Source: JAAYJM01 sp964499465 (GTDB lineage: Bacteria; Bacteroidota; Ignavibacteria; Kapaibacteriales; UBA2268). Taken from it: a DNA stretch of 14,872 bases. Both the position numbers and the translations under genes were made by a program. The notes beneath the pieces are model-generated. The model saw only the letters and a program-made list of their open reading frames with translations, did no database searches and was not told where the DNA came from. Shown piece by piece: positions 8,401-14,872 of the stretch; within the stretch, counting starts at the first letter, position 1; the number at the start of each line of letters is the position of its first letter. The stretch is taken from NCBI GenBank assembly GCA_964499465.1, contig CAZCLJ010000092.1, positions 1-14,872 on the forward strand, in the 5' to 3' direction.

Positions 8401-11400
8401 AGCCAATTCTCTTGCAGCAAGCGGAGTAAAAATTAATACTGTTGTTCCAATAGTTAATAATGTTACTTCTGTTCCTGCAATTGGAACTTATAAAGCTGGT
8501 GACGTGGTTGCAGTAATAGTTCAATTCTCTGAACCAGTTGAAGTCGTTACTACTTCTGGAAATCCAAGAATTAGGTTGAATATTCAAAATACTAATGGCT
8601 CTTATATTCCAAGATATGCACAATATACTTCTGGAACAGGAACAAATACATTACAATTTGCTTATGCGGTTCAAAATGGTGATAATTCTGCCGGATTAGA
8701 CTACTACCATATTGTAAATCCTGCATTATATGCTTTCGATTTAAACGGTGGTACTATTAAGAGTGTTGCTACACTACTTAATGCTTCTACTCAATTACCA
8801 GCTGTCGGTGCTCCAAATTCATTAGGAGTTAATACCGATATTATTATTGATACAAAATCTCCTGTTGTTACCAATGTAACTTCAGCAAATACCGGTTTAC
8901 TTGAAACTGGTGATGTTGTTACAATTGACGTAACTTTCGATGAAGTTGTAAATATTTCACCAAATTTAGTAAATACAGCCAGATTATTACTCGAAACCGG
9001 AGCTATTGACCATTATGCTTATTATAATGGTACTGGAAATGGCACAACTACTTTACAATTTGAATATACTGTTGAAGCTGCTGATTATACTGAACATCTT
9101 GATTATTTTGACCAATGGTCATTAGAAACAGTAACTGGAACAATCAAAGACTTAGCAGATAACAATGCTACTTTAGATTTACCCGAACCAGGAACACCCG
9201 GCTCTCTTGGAGCAAATACAAACATATTTATTGTTGGTGATACTCCTTATGTAACTAATGTTATTTCTACTAATGCTGATGGTGCTTATACAATTGGTGA
9301 TAATATTGTGATTCAAGTTGTATTTAACAATGCAGTTGATGTTGATGGTATTCCACAACTTCAATTACAAACCAATAATGGCGACAAATATGCCAGTTAT
9401 ACAGCTGGAACTGGTAGTAATACTTTAACATTTGAATATACTATTGTTGCAGGTGATTTTACAACTGATTTAGACTATACTGCTACAAATGCTTTAACTG
9501 GTGTAATTTATGCTGCTGGAACAACTGATAATGCTATCTTAACATTACCAGCACCAGGAACAGCTGGCTCATTAGGCGCTAACAATGCTATTGAGATTTC
9601 AACAGTTGCCCCGGACGTTACTGTTACATTTAATAATTTTGCAGCCGGCGTTGCTACTTTTGATGTAGTATTTACACAAAATGTTGTAGGATTTGATACT
9701 CCGGCTACAGATGTAAATGCTGGTGGTACTGCTTTCTCTGGTGTACCTAATGTAAATATTACTCCTATTGATGGTGCAAACTATACAGTAACTGTAACAG
9801 GTATGGACCAAAATGGAACTGTTACTGTTCAAATACCAGTTGGTGCTGCTCAAAATGGAGTTGGTTTAGATAATACTGAATCAAATCTTGAAACATACAA
9901 TTATAATTTAACTGCTCCTACAGTTGTTATTACTGATGCTTATGCATCAACATTAGCAACTGACCAATTACCAATAACATTTACAGTTACATTTGATATG
10001 CCTGTAAATGGATTTAATGACCCAGTTAATGATGTTCTTTTATTTGGTACTGCAAATGTTACTAACGTAGCTATTAGACCAGCTATTGATGGATTAACTG
10101 AATATTTTGTTGATGTTACTGTCGATGAAAATGGTACAGTTCAGATTCAAATTCCAGCAGGTGCTGCTCAAAGTGTAGGCGGTGGTGTAGATAATGAGGT
10201 TTCATTACCAAGTAATGAAATTACATTTACTGCTCCTGCTCCTGAAGTTGTTTCAATAACTCCAGAATTTCCTTCAACTACTACTCTTCCAATTAATTTT
10301 ACAGTAGAATTTAATGAAGATGTAAATGGATTTGATGAAACTGGAATTACAATTGCTGGTACTGCTTCTGCAGGTGCAAATGCAACAGTAACTGGCGCAG
10401 GTACTACTTATAATGTTGCAATTAATAATGTAACAGTCTTAGGAACTATTAACATTACTGTAAATGCTGATGCTGCACAAAATAGCTTTGGAACTGGCAA
10501 TTTAGTATTCGGTCCATCTGCTGATGTAACATATTGGGGAATAGCTCCTATTCCAGAAATAGATTATGCTGGAGATGACCCAACTTCATTAACCACAATT
10601 GACTTTATAGTTATATTCGACCAGGATGTTACTGGTTTTGATAGTGATGATATTAATATTGGTGGTACTGCATTTACTCCTGCTGCAACAAAAGTAAAAG
10701 AAGTAACAGGAAACGGAACTACTTATAATGTTGCAGTTTCAGGTATGGACCAAGCCGGAACAGTTAATATTAACTTTGCCGCTGGTGCAGCTCAAAATGC
10801 AGGTGGAAAACAAAGTGTTATTCCAGTTCTTACTTATAATCAAGTAGATTTCGAAGTTGCTGCTCCTAATGTTACAATTAATAAAGCTTTTGGACAAGCA
10901 GACCCAACTGGAACTCAGCCAATTTGGTTTGATGTTGTATTTGACCAAAATGTAACTGGATTTGATAATGCTGCTGTTGTAAATGTAGTATCTGATAATC
11001 CATTACAAGGACCATTGTCTGTTAATATTCAATCAATTGATGCTCAACACTATCAAGTTAGAGTTGCTGATATTTCTAAGAATGGTATTATTACTGCTAC
11101 TATTCCTGCTGGTGTAGCAATTAATGGATTTGGCGTTCCTAACGAAGCTTCTACAAGTATTGATAATACAGTAGAATTTGAAGCTGCTGCTCCTTCTTTA
11201 TTATTAGAAATAGCAGATGGACAAGTAAGTCCAGCAACAACTGAACCAGTTTTATTTACAGCTACATTTGACCAGATAGTTACTGGTTTCGATGCACTTG
11301 ATATTATTATTGGTGGAACTGCTGAACCATTAACAACAGTTACTGTTGACCAGGATTTAGTCGACCCAATGGTTTATCATATTTCTATTGAAAATATTGG

Positions 11401-13174
11401 ACAAAACGGCACTTTAAATGTTGCTGTTAATGCTGATGTTGCATTCAATAGCTATGGAACAGGCAATTTAGCTGCTGAACCATCTGATGATGTTTACTTC
11501 TTTGGAATTGCACCAACTGCTACAATCGAAAGAAAAGCAGGTCAGGGCTCACCAACAAATGCATTACCAATTGAATTCACAGTTACATTTGACCAACTAG
11601 TAACTGATTTCGATGATTCTGATATTAATTTTGATAATACACCCCTACCAAGTGCAAATCCTTCAAATATTACTGTTACTCCAGTTGACCTTGCTTTAGG
11701 TTATGCTACTACATATACAGTTTCGATTGGTAATGTTGCAAATAATGGAAATGTACTTATTGGATTTGGTCCAAATGCTGCTGTAAATGCAGGTGGCGTT
11801 GGTAACACTGCTCCTGTCTATGATCCAAACATAGCAGGGGTAACAGTAGAATTTACTATGCCTGCTCCTACTTGCGTAATTGCTCTTGCTGGCGGACAAG
11901 TATCACCAACTAATCTTTTACCATTAGTATTTACTGCTACTTTCTCACAAAATGTTTGGGGATTAATTGCTGATGATATTGACGTAACATTTAATGGTAA
12001 TCCTTATAATGACATTACAATAACTGGCGGAGTTGGCGGCGATGCAGTTTATACTATTAGTGTAAATAATTTACCTGCTTCTGGTGAAGTCGAATTATTT
12101 ATACCTGCTGATGCTGCACAAAATCAATATGCAGAAGGTAATATATTATCTAACACCCAAAATTGTGTATATGATATTACAAGACCTACTCCAACTATTA
12201 CTTTAGTTTCACCAGATCCGACAAATCAAACTCCAGTTGTTTATACAGTAGAATTTGACGAGCCAGTATTTGGATTTGATGCAAATGCTCTTACTGTTAA
12301 CGGTCCTTTCGCTGGAGCAGCAACAATTGATGTTACTGCTGTTGGTGTAGGAGGAACTGAATGGACAATTGAGATTTCTGGTATGAATGCTGATGGTTTA
12401 GTAGCTTTATCAGTAAATGAAAATGCTGTTACAGATTTAGCTCAAAATGGTAATTTCCCAGCAGGTCCAGTTACCTGCCAATACAATATACCACCAACTC
12501 CACCTCCGGGACCGGCAGCTAATGCTTTATCTGTAAAATACTTTACAAGAACTACTATTAAAATCAATATAATTCAACCAGAATTGCCAACTATATTAAT
12601 TGGTAAGCAAGTTGCAGCAGGTCCATTAGCACCAGTATTAGCCGGTGATATTGCAGACTATGCTCTTATAGCAAACTTAGCATTTAATCATACTGGTACT
12701 TTAGATGATGGTAGCTGTGTTCTTTATGTTGGAAATGAAAATCAAATTACAATAACTGCATTACAAAGAAATAAAGCTTACACATTTGCATTATATACAT
12801 ACAATCCAGAAACTGGATTATATTGCTTAGATGCAGATGCTGCTTTATTAAGCCAAACTACACAAAACAGAGAATCATTGACTGAACAACCTGGTGCAAT
12901 TGCAGGTGTTAATTTAGCACTTTCACAAATTTCGCCAAATCCAGTTGTTAACAATGTAAACTTAACTATGGACTTATTCACTGACGCAAATATTACTGTT
13001 CAGGTAATAGATGGAAACGGACAAGTAATTTCAGTTCCAGTAAATGGTAACTTCTATGCAGAAGGAACTCATACATTGAGCTTCCCATTGCAAAACGTTG
13101 CCTCTGGCTCATACATCTTAAGAGTATCAACTGGAAACGAAGCCGTAATTCAAAGATTTATCTATATGCCATAA
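5384..13174 (+). CDS. Giant T9SS-secreted surface protein with two Ig-like repeat arrays
   Basis: 2596 residues. Domain order by residue: signal peptide 1-25 (MRHFKSVLLSIVLVLTMMG..., Ala-Ala at 24-25); NGxGxGR module about 30-150 (WVNGSGAGRIVVV at 50-60, YWFRVYDYN at 123-131); fibronectin III 155-250; a spacer domain about 255-384 of unrecognised type; eight type A Ig-like repeats from 385 to 1408 (GTYGxGxxVxIxVxFSExV...NTLxFxYTVxxGDxxxxLDY...GSLxxNxxIxID); nine type B repeats from 1409 to about 2369 (FTVTFDQxVxGFDxxDI...GTVxVxxxAxAAQNxxG, resembling Big_12-type bacterial Ig-like domains); a Pro-rich linker near 2370-2380; a degenerate NGxGxGR-like module about 2381-2490; and a T9SS type A sorting domain 2511-2596. 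Role inferred: outer-surface adhesin or structural protein exported by Sec, then by T9SS with cleavage of the sorting domain. The many Asp residues in the repeats could bind Ca2+. No enzymatic domain is recognised. Clear RBS and terminator indicate its own transcription unit or the end of one. Confidence 0.9.
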   Translation: MRHFKSVLLSIVLVLTMMGMELLAANPPLTQAGFITFQNTTNSGTTMNWVNGSGAGRIVVVSTTNNFATYPPINNTTYSVAPVDVGNYAAPANPTLGTGKVIYNGTGSTNSVNVTGLAANTSYWFRVYDYNIGGTPSPAYNTNQRTLNPRQLKTAPATPINLAANNITSYSATLSWSQSAGATSYRLDVSTGTGINFNANIVEPYNDLDIGDITEWELIDLTQNTDYWFRVRAVANGMSSENSVEFLFHTNAAVAPTFSMQYYADAALTQSLGANPRLGVGTYYLALTADQPLQYAPGIRIDANGNGVWNDACDVFPEETNILTSYGEDVYVFTRTIVADPLLDGINPEDYIVFATSLSGIPTNHAPHAAISNYGDGAATVDTYAPEVTNVSCTVPGDGTYGIGENITILVDFDDNVYVTGEPRIRLNVGPGVIRYATYDVVAGGTGTGTLAFLYTVQTNDFNSDLDYFNNASLLLNGGTISDDAGNPALLALPVPGAAGSLSANNTIVVDGITPVITNVTSNLANGTYGAGQIVDILVTFSEDVAIAGGTPELLLNTTPAQSAEYASYDAGTFTATFNYTVVEGDNSALLDYAAFDALTLEGATIQDAAGNDANTDLFTPNAVGSLSFNKNIVIDAVVPVISNVTSQNFNGTYGVGQQIIVEVLFNKNVFVAGGIPTIELNAGPGGAGAFATYNGIGSGTNTLQFSYVVLEGNESADLNYLAVNSLVNHGATIKDASNTIASPILPDPAGPNSLGSNKDIVIDGVIKAVTDVYSDSPDGSYGASSLIIIKVEFETEVIVEGGTPQITLNTIPQGICNYVEGSGTNTLEFLYMVPQGVTAADLDYTSIDALELNSATLQDAVGNDINTTLPDPGVPGSGSLSDNNNIEIDAVAPTVVNVTSPTATYSLVGSVINISVNFSKIVNVNLTNGSPTLALNIGGVTQYATYAIGTGTTELVFNYTVQAGDVQNPLEYANINALELNGAEIYDNVDFNANDADLTLPALGSANSLAASGVKINTVVPIVNNVTSVPAIGTYKAGDVVAVIVQFSEPVEVVTTSGNPRIRLNIQNTNGSYIPRYAQYTSGTGTNTLQFAYAVQNGDNSAGLDYYHIVNPALYAFDLNGGTIKSVATLLNASTQLPAVGAPNSLGVNTDIIIDTKSPVVTNVTSANTGLLETGDVVTIDVTFDEVVNISPNLVNTARLLLETGAIDHYAYYNGTGNGTTTLQFEYTVEAADYTEHLDYFDQWSLETVTGTIKDLADNNATLDLPEPGTPGSLGANTNIFIVGDTPYVTNVISTNADGAYTIGDNIVIQVVFNNAVDVDGIPQLQLQTNNGDKYASYTAGTGSNTLTFEYTIVAGDFTTDLDYTATNALTGVIYAAGTTDNAILTLPAPGTAGSLGANNAIEISTVAPDVTVTFNNFAAGVATFDVVFTQNVVGFDTPATDVNAGGTAFSGVPNVNITPIDGANYTVTVTGMDQNGTVTVQIPVGAAQNGVGLDNTESNLETYNYNLTAPTVVITDAYASTLATDQLPITFTVTFDMPVNGFNDPVNDVLLFGTANVTNVAIRPAIDGLTEYFVDVTVDENGTVQIQIPAGAAQSVGGGVDNEVSLPSNEITFTAPAPEVVSITPEFPSTTTLPINFTVEFNEDVNGFDETGITIAGTASAGANATVTGAGTTYNVAINNVTVLGTINITVNADAAQNSFGTGNLVFGPSADVTYWGIAPIPEIDYAGDDPTSLTTIDFIVIFDQDVTGFDSDDINIGGTAFTPAATKVKEVTGNGTTYNVAVSGMDQAGTVNINFAAGAAQNAGGKQSVIPVLTYNQVDFEVAAPNVTINKAFGQADPTGTQPIWFDVVFDQNVTGFDNAAVVNVVSDNPLQGPLSVNIQSIDAQHYQVRVADISKNGIITATIPAGVAINGFGVPNEASTSIDNTVEFEAAAPSLLLEIADGQVSPATTEPVLFTATFDQIVTGFDALDIIIGGTAEPLTTVTVDQDLVDPMVYHISIENIGQNGTLNVAVNADVAFNSYGTGNLAAEPSDDVYFFGIAPTATIERKAGQGSPTNALPIEFTVTFDQLVTDFDDSDINFDNTPLPSANPSNITVTPVDLALGYATTYTVSIGNVANNGNVLIGFGPNAAVNAGGVGNTAPVYDPNIAGVTVEFTMPAPTCVIALAGGQVSPTNLLPLVFTATFSQNVWGLIADDIDVTFNGNPYNDITITGGVGGDAVYTISVNNLPASGEVELFIPADAAQNQYAEGNILSNTQNCVYDITRPTPTITLVSPDPTNQTPVVYTVEFDEPVFGFDANALTVNGPFAGAATIDVTAVGVGGTEWTIEISGMNADGLVALSVNENAVTDLAQNGNFPAGPVTCQYNIPPTPPPGPAANALSVKYFTRTTIKINIIQPELPTILIGKQVAAGPLAPVLAGDIADYALIANLAFNHTGTLDDGSCVLYVGNENQITITALQRNKAYTFALYTYNPETGLYCLDADAALLSQTTQNRESLTEQPGAIAGVNLALSQISPNPVVNNVNLTMDLFTDANITVQVIDGNGQVISVPVNGNFYAEGTHTLSFPLQNVASGSYILRVSTGNEAVIQRFIYMP
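6536..9607 (+). repeat. Type A Ig-like repeat array, eight units
   Basis: Units begin at residues 385, 514, 639, 767, 893, 1021, 1159 and 1287 and are about 122-138 residues long. Conserved features are an opening [TASV]PxVTNVTS, GTYGxGD/Q, VxFSExVxV, LxLNTG, YxxGTGTNTLxFxYTV, LDYxxxxALxLNGxTIxDxAGN, and a closing LPxPGxxGSLGxNxxIxID. Repeats 5 and 7 lack the GTYxxG glycine pattern (SLVGS, LLETGD). This family is widespread in large surface proteins of Bacteroidota and others. Confidence 0.88.
9608..12490 (+). repeat. Type B Ig-like repeat array, nine units
   Basis: Units begin at residues 1409, 1511, 1617, 1721, 1826, 1934, 2043, 2160 and 2267 and are about 102-117 residues each. Recurrent motifs are an opening AP, a PTxxxPIxFTVTFDQxVxGFDxxDI strand pair, YxVxVxxMxxNGTVxVxIPAGAAQN, and a G/N-rich end. 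The array starts directly after the last type A unit with no linker. Units 2-4 and 5-7 appear to form a higher-order triplet. Confidence 0.85.
12524..12853 (+). other. Degenerate NGxGxGR-like module before the sorting domain
   Basis: Residues 2381 to about 2490: ALSVKYFTRTTIKINII, then ILIGKQVAAGPL, DIADYALIANLAF, CVLYVGNENQITITALQRNKAYTFALYTYN. It matches the N-terminal module strand by strand (KVIYNGTGSTNSVNVTGLAANTSYWFRVYDYN) but has lost the NGxGxGR motif. Domain homology is inferred from this by-eye alignment. Confidence 0.6.
12914..13171 (+). other. T9SS type A C-terminal sorting domain
   Basis: Residues 2511-2596: LALSQISPNPVVNNVNL, then ITVQVIDGNGQVI, GTHTLSFPLQNVASGSYILRVSTGN, VIQRFIYMP. 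The SPNP start, the central DxxGQ strand, the L..GxYxLRV strand and a basic residue near the end are the hallmarks of the family. It directs export by the type IX system and is usually removed at the surface. It supports assignment to the Bacteroidota or a close relative. Confidence 0.93.
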
Positions 13175-13197
13175 GCAATTAGATAAGTTATAACTTT

Positions 13198-13230
13198 AAG
13201 GGTGGGTGTTTTTACACCTGCCCTTTTTTA
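13198..13230 (+). terminator. Rho-independent terminator after the giant gene
   Basis: A 12-bp stem pairs 13198-13209 (AAGGGTGGGTGT) with 13214-13225 (ACACCTGCCCTT), including two G-U pairs, around a TTTT loop, and runs into a six-T tract at 13224-13229. It lies 24 bp after the stop codon. Confidence 0.9.
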
Positions 13231-13256
13231 TTTAGAACTACTTACAAAATGCGAAG

Positions 13257-13289
13257 TAAAGGAGATAGAAGATTTACCTTGTAAAGAAT
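13257..13289. repeat. 33-bp dispersed repeat, copy 1
   Basis: Matches 14604-14636 at 29 of 33 positions with no gaps (TAAAGGAG...AGATTT...GTAAAGAAT). Each copy lies shortly after a gene end. It contains a GGAG string but no following reading frame, so it is not a ribosome binding site. Confidence 0.7.
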
Positions 13290-13319
13290 GATATCGCTTT
13301 TAGAAAAAATATCTTAATA

Positions 13320-13415
13320 GTTATTTGTCATTTGTCATTTGTCATTAGTCATTGGTTATTAGTTTGTAACTACGAATGACGAATGACGAATGACGAATGA
13401 CGAATAACTAATAAC
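13320..13415. repeat. Heptamer tandem arrays forming a large inverted repeat (STRR-like)
   Basis: Left arm: six heptamers of the GTCATTN type (13320-13361: GTTATTT, GTCATTT twice, GTCATTA, GTCATTG, GTTATTA). Right arm: six heptamers of the complementary type (13374-13415: GAATGAC four times, GAATAAC, TAATAAC). The tip is a small hairpin, TAGTT-TGT-AACTA, at 13360-13372. The arms pair over most of their length, with the variable seventh base giving mostly G-U pairs. It resembles the short tandemly repeated heptamers described in cyanobacterial intergenic DNA. No protein is encoded. Confidence 0.85.
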
Positions 13416-13458
13416 TTAATGAAATTACTCATTTAAAATTTACTTCTTATTATATAAT

Positions 13459-14589
13459 ATGCGAAATAGCAAATTACGATGCATAAGGTTTTCTGAACTT
13501 ATAATAATTATAATTTTTACAATAATATCCTGTTCATCACCTTCGGAGAATAATCCAGTGGAAAAAGATTTAGACAAAAAAATAGGGCAGATGCTGTTAA
13601 TCGGTTTTAGAGGTATGGAACTCTCAGATACTTCTACTATTGTAAAAGATATTCAAAATGAGAGGATAGGTGGAGTAATCCTTTTTGATGTTGATGTGGC
13701 TCTGGGCAGAACGCCAAGAAATATCGAATCTCCAACGCAATTAAAAAAGCTGATTAATCAAATCAAAAGTTATTCTAAAACTCCTTTATTCATTTCAGTT
13801 GACCAAGAGGGTGGGAATGTTTGTCGTTTAAAGGAAAAATACGGCTTTCCCAAAAGTGTAACTCAGAAATATCTGGGTGATTTGAATAATGAAGACAGCA
13901 CTCGTTATTGGGGCGCCATAACTGCTAATACGCTATCAGATATGGGTTTCAATTTAAACTTTGCCCCTGTTGTAGATTTGAATATCAATCCGGAAAATCC
14001 CGTGATTGGAATGTATGAACGTAGCTTTTCTGCTGATACAAATATAGTAACAAATAATGCGCGTATCATTATTGAAGAGCATAAGAAAAAGATTATAAAT
14101 TGCACTATCAAGCATTTTCCCGGACACGGAAGCTCTACTGCAGATTCACATCAGGGATTAGTCGATGTTACCAACACCTGGAGAGAAACAGAGCTTATTC
14201 CTTTCAAAAAGCTAATAAATGAAAAGAAAATTGATATGATAATGACTGCTCATATTTTCAATGCAAATCTTGATGTAAATTATCCCGCAACTCTTTCTAA
14301 CAATATAATGACAGGGATTTTGAGAAATCAGTTGCAATTTGATGGTGTAATCATTTCCGACGATATGAATATGAAGGCAATTTCTGATTTTTACGGATTA
14401 GAAACCGCAATAGAACTTGCAATTAACGCCGGCGTTGATATTATTATGTTTGCTAATAATATTTCTTACGATGAAAATATTGCAAGCAAAGCAATTTCCA
14501 TTATTAAACAATTGATTAATGAAGGAAAAATCAGCAAGGAAAGAATAGACGAATCATATAACAGGATTATGAAATTAAAGAATTCGTGA
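13459..14589 (+). CDS. Lipoprotein glycoside hydrolase family 3 beta-N-acetylhexosaminidase (NagZ-like)
   Basis: 376 residues, one GH3 (beta/alpha)8 domain. It likely removes N-acetylglucosamine from peptidoglycan fragments or other GlcNAc glycans, as NagZ does. Visible motifs: KKIGQMLLIGFRG at the domain start, GGVILF, SVDQEGGNVCRL (D115, E117, G118-G119), NFAPVVDLN, KHFPGHG at 218-224 followed by ADSHQ at 228-232 (the Asp229-His231 pair matches the NagZ general acid/base dyad), and ISDDMNMKAI with D301 the likely nucleophile. The N-terminus is a lipoprotein signal (basic MRNSKLRCIR, a hydrophobic IIIIIF core, lipobox IISC with Cys25), so it is membrane-anchored outside the cytoplasm, as in the Bacillus NagZ but without that protein's extra C-terminal domain. 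This ATG is supported by the lipobox; no Shine-Dalgarno is seen. It is monocistronic in this window. Substrate range is not determinable from sequence. Confidence 0.92.
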   Translation: MRNSKLRCIRFSELIIIIIFTIISCSSPSENNPVEKDLDKKIGQMLLIGFRGMELSDTSTIVKDIQNERIGGVILFDVDVALGRTPRNIESPTQLKKLINQIKSYSKTPLFISVDQEGGNVCRLKEKYGFPKSVTQKYLGDLNNEDSTRYWGAITANTLSDMGFNLNFAPVVDLNINPENPVIGMYERSFSADTNIVTNNARIIIEEHKKKIINCTIKHFPGHGSSTADSHQGLVDVTNTWRETELIPFKKLINEKKIDMIMTAHIFNANLDVNYPATLSNNIMTGILRNQLQFDGVIISDDMNMKAISDFYGLETAIELAINAGVDIIMFANNISYDENIASKAISIIKQLINEGKISKERIDESYNRIMKLKNS

Positions 14590-14603
14590 CCCCATAACGA
14601 AAA

Positions 14604-14636
14604 TAAAGGAGTTAGGAGATTTGCCTCGTAAAGAAT
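14604..14636. repeat. 33-bp dispersed repeat, copy 2
   Basis: Second copy of 13257-13289, differing at four positions. It begins 14 bp after the GH3 stop codon and lies about 25 bp before the MITE-like element, of which it may be a flank or an eroded part. Confidence 0.7.
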
Positions 14637-14659
14637 ACTTGCGCAAATTATACAGAAAA

Positions 14660-14800
14660 GGTGTCATTCCGAACCCCAAAATGAAGTAAGTGCTTTATTG
14701 AAATTAAGATGACATAAGAAACAGATGTCCTACATCTGCAAGATGTAGGACATCTTTCTCTTTAAATATGAGATTCCTCACTTCGTTTCCAATGACATCT
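14660..14800. repeat. MITE-like interspersed element with imperfect inverted ends
   Basis: The left end, TGTCATTCCGAA (from 14662), and the right end, TTTCCAATGACA (to 14797), are imperfect inverted repeats. Further inside, AAATGAAGTAAG (from 14680) matches the complement of CTCACTTCGTTT (14778-14789 region) at about 10 of 12 positions. The GTCATTCCGAA / GATTCCTCACTTCG text resembles intergenic repeats often seen in Bacteroidota and Ignavibacteria genomes. No transposase is encoded. A perfect 15-bp palindrome lies in the middle. Confidence 0.6.
14723..14762 (+). terminator. Perfect 15-bp hairpin, possible terminator after the GH3 gene
   Basis: AGATGTCCTACATCT (14723-14737) and AGATGTAGGACATCT (14741-14755) are perfect reverse complements around a 3-nt GCA loop. 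The 3' side runs into TTCTCTTT, a weak T tract. It is the only terminator-like structure after the GH3 stop, 133 bp downstream. Equally, it may be the core of the interspersed repeat around it. Confidence 0.55.
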
Positions 14801-14839
14801 TTTTTACGAAAACGATTAAATACAGAACAGCACTAAGAA

Positions 14840-14872
14840 ATCCCCCCTACCCTCCTTTTTCAAAGGGGGGAA
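14840..14872. repeat. C/G-rich interspersed palindrome at the right edge
   Basis: CCCCCC at 14842-14847 and GGGGGG at 14865-14870 face each other around TACCCTCCTTTTTCAAA. This is the familiar form of a short palindromic intergenic repeat found in many genomes, and may continue beyond the window. The reverse complement of the terminator stem at 3871-3897 has a similar CCCTCCTTTT...GGGG core. Confidence 0.6.

Noticed and set aside
8399..11899. Several minus-strand open frames (for example 8399-8623, 9599-9853, 11696-11899)
   Set aside because: They lie inside the well-supported giant gene, have Asn/Ser/Cys/Tyr-rich translations typical of antisense to Thr/Val/Asn-rich repeats, and have no start signals.
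13320..13415. CRISPR array
   Set aside because: The units are 7 bp with no spacers and occur in two opposite orientations. No cas gene is present.
13453..13458. TATAAT directly before the GH3 start codon
   Set aside because: It abuts the ATG and would place the transcription start inside the gene. More likely a chance match in AT-rich DNA.
14590..14872. A small gene after the GH3 gene
   Set aside because: I find no open frame of useful length on either strand. The stretch is explained by the interspersed repeats.

Overview
The window is AT-rich (roughly one third G+C by eye). It holds four plus-strand genes, all apparently encoding exported or cell-surface proteins, separated by intergenic DNA full of hairpins and short interspersed repeats. 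A canonical Bacteroidota-type T9SS (type IX secretion) C-terminal sorting domain on the largest protein points to the Bacteroidota or a close relative (Ignavibacteria/Kapabacteria-like lineages fit the composition and repeats). That placement is inference, because no rRNA or housekeeping gene is present.

Layout. (1) Positions 1-3856 are the 3' part of a very large repeat protein that resembles phage tail fibres. Its reading frame is already open at the left edge, in the middle of a 17-residue repeat array. It contains a near-identical internal duplication at 1032-bp spacing and a 270-bp tandem repeat. A strong rho-independent terminator follows. (2) Positions 3922-5016 encode a small secreted protein of two Bacteroidota-type NGxGxGR beta-sandwich modules plus one fibronectin-III domain. 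(3) After a 367-bp, extremely AT-rich spacer, 5384-13174 encodes a 2596-residue giant: signal peptide, NGxGxGR module, FN3, a spacer domain, eight type A Ig-like repeats, nine type B Ig-like repeats, a degenerate NGxGxGR-like module and the T9SS sorting domain. It has a good ribosome binding site and a terminator. (4) Positions 13459-14589 encode a lipoprotein glycoside hydrolase family 3 beta-N-acetylhexosaminidase (NagZ-like), probably acting on cell-wall sugars.

The intergenic DNA from 13175 on contains a heptamer array arranged as a large inverted repeat, two diverged copies of a 33-bp sequence, a MITE-like element enclosing a perfect 15-bp palindrome, and a C/G-rich palindrome at the right edge.

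How the genes work together: the first three look like surface or extracellular structural proteins (adhesin, sheath or fibre type). The small protein and the giant share a domain architecture at their N-termini, so they may belong to one surface assembly. No defence system, mobile transposase, CRISPR array, tRNA or rRNA was seen. The most notable signals are the repeat dynamics inside the two giant genes, the module shared by genes 2 and 3, and the intergenic palindromic repeats.
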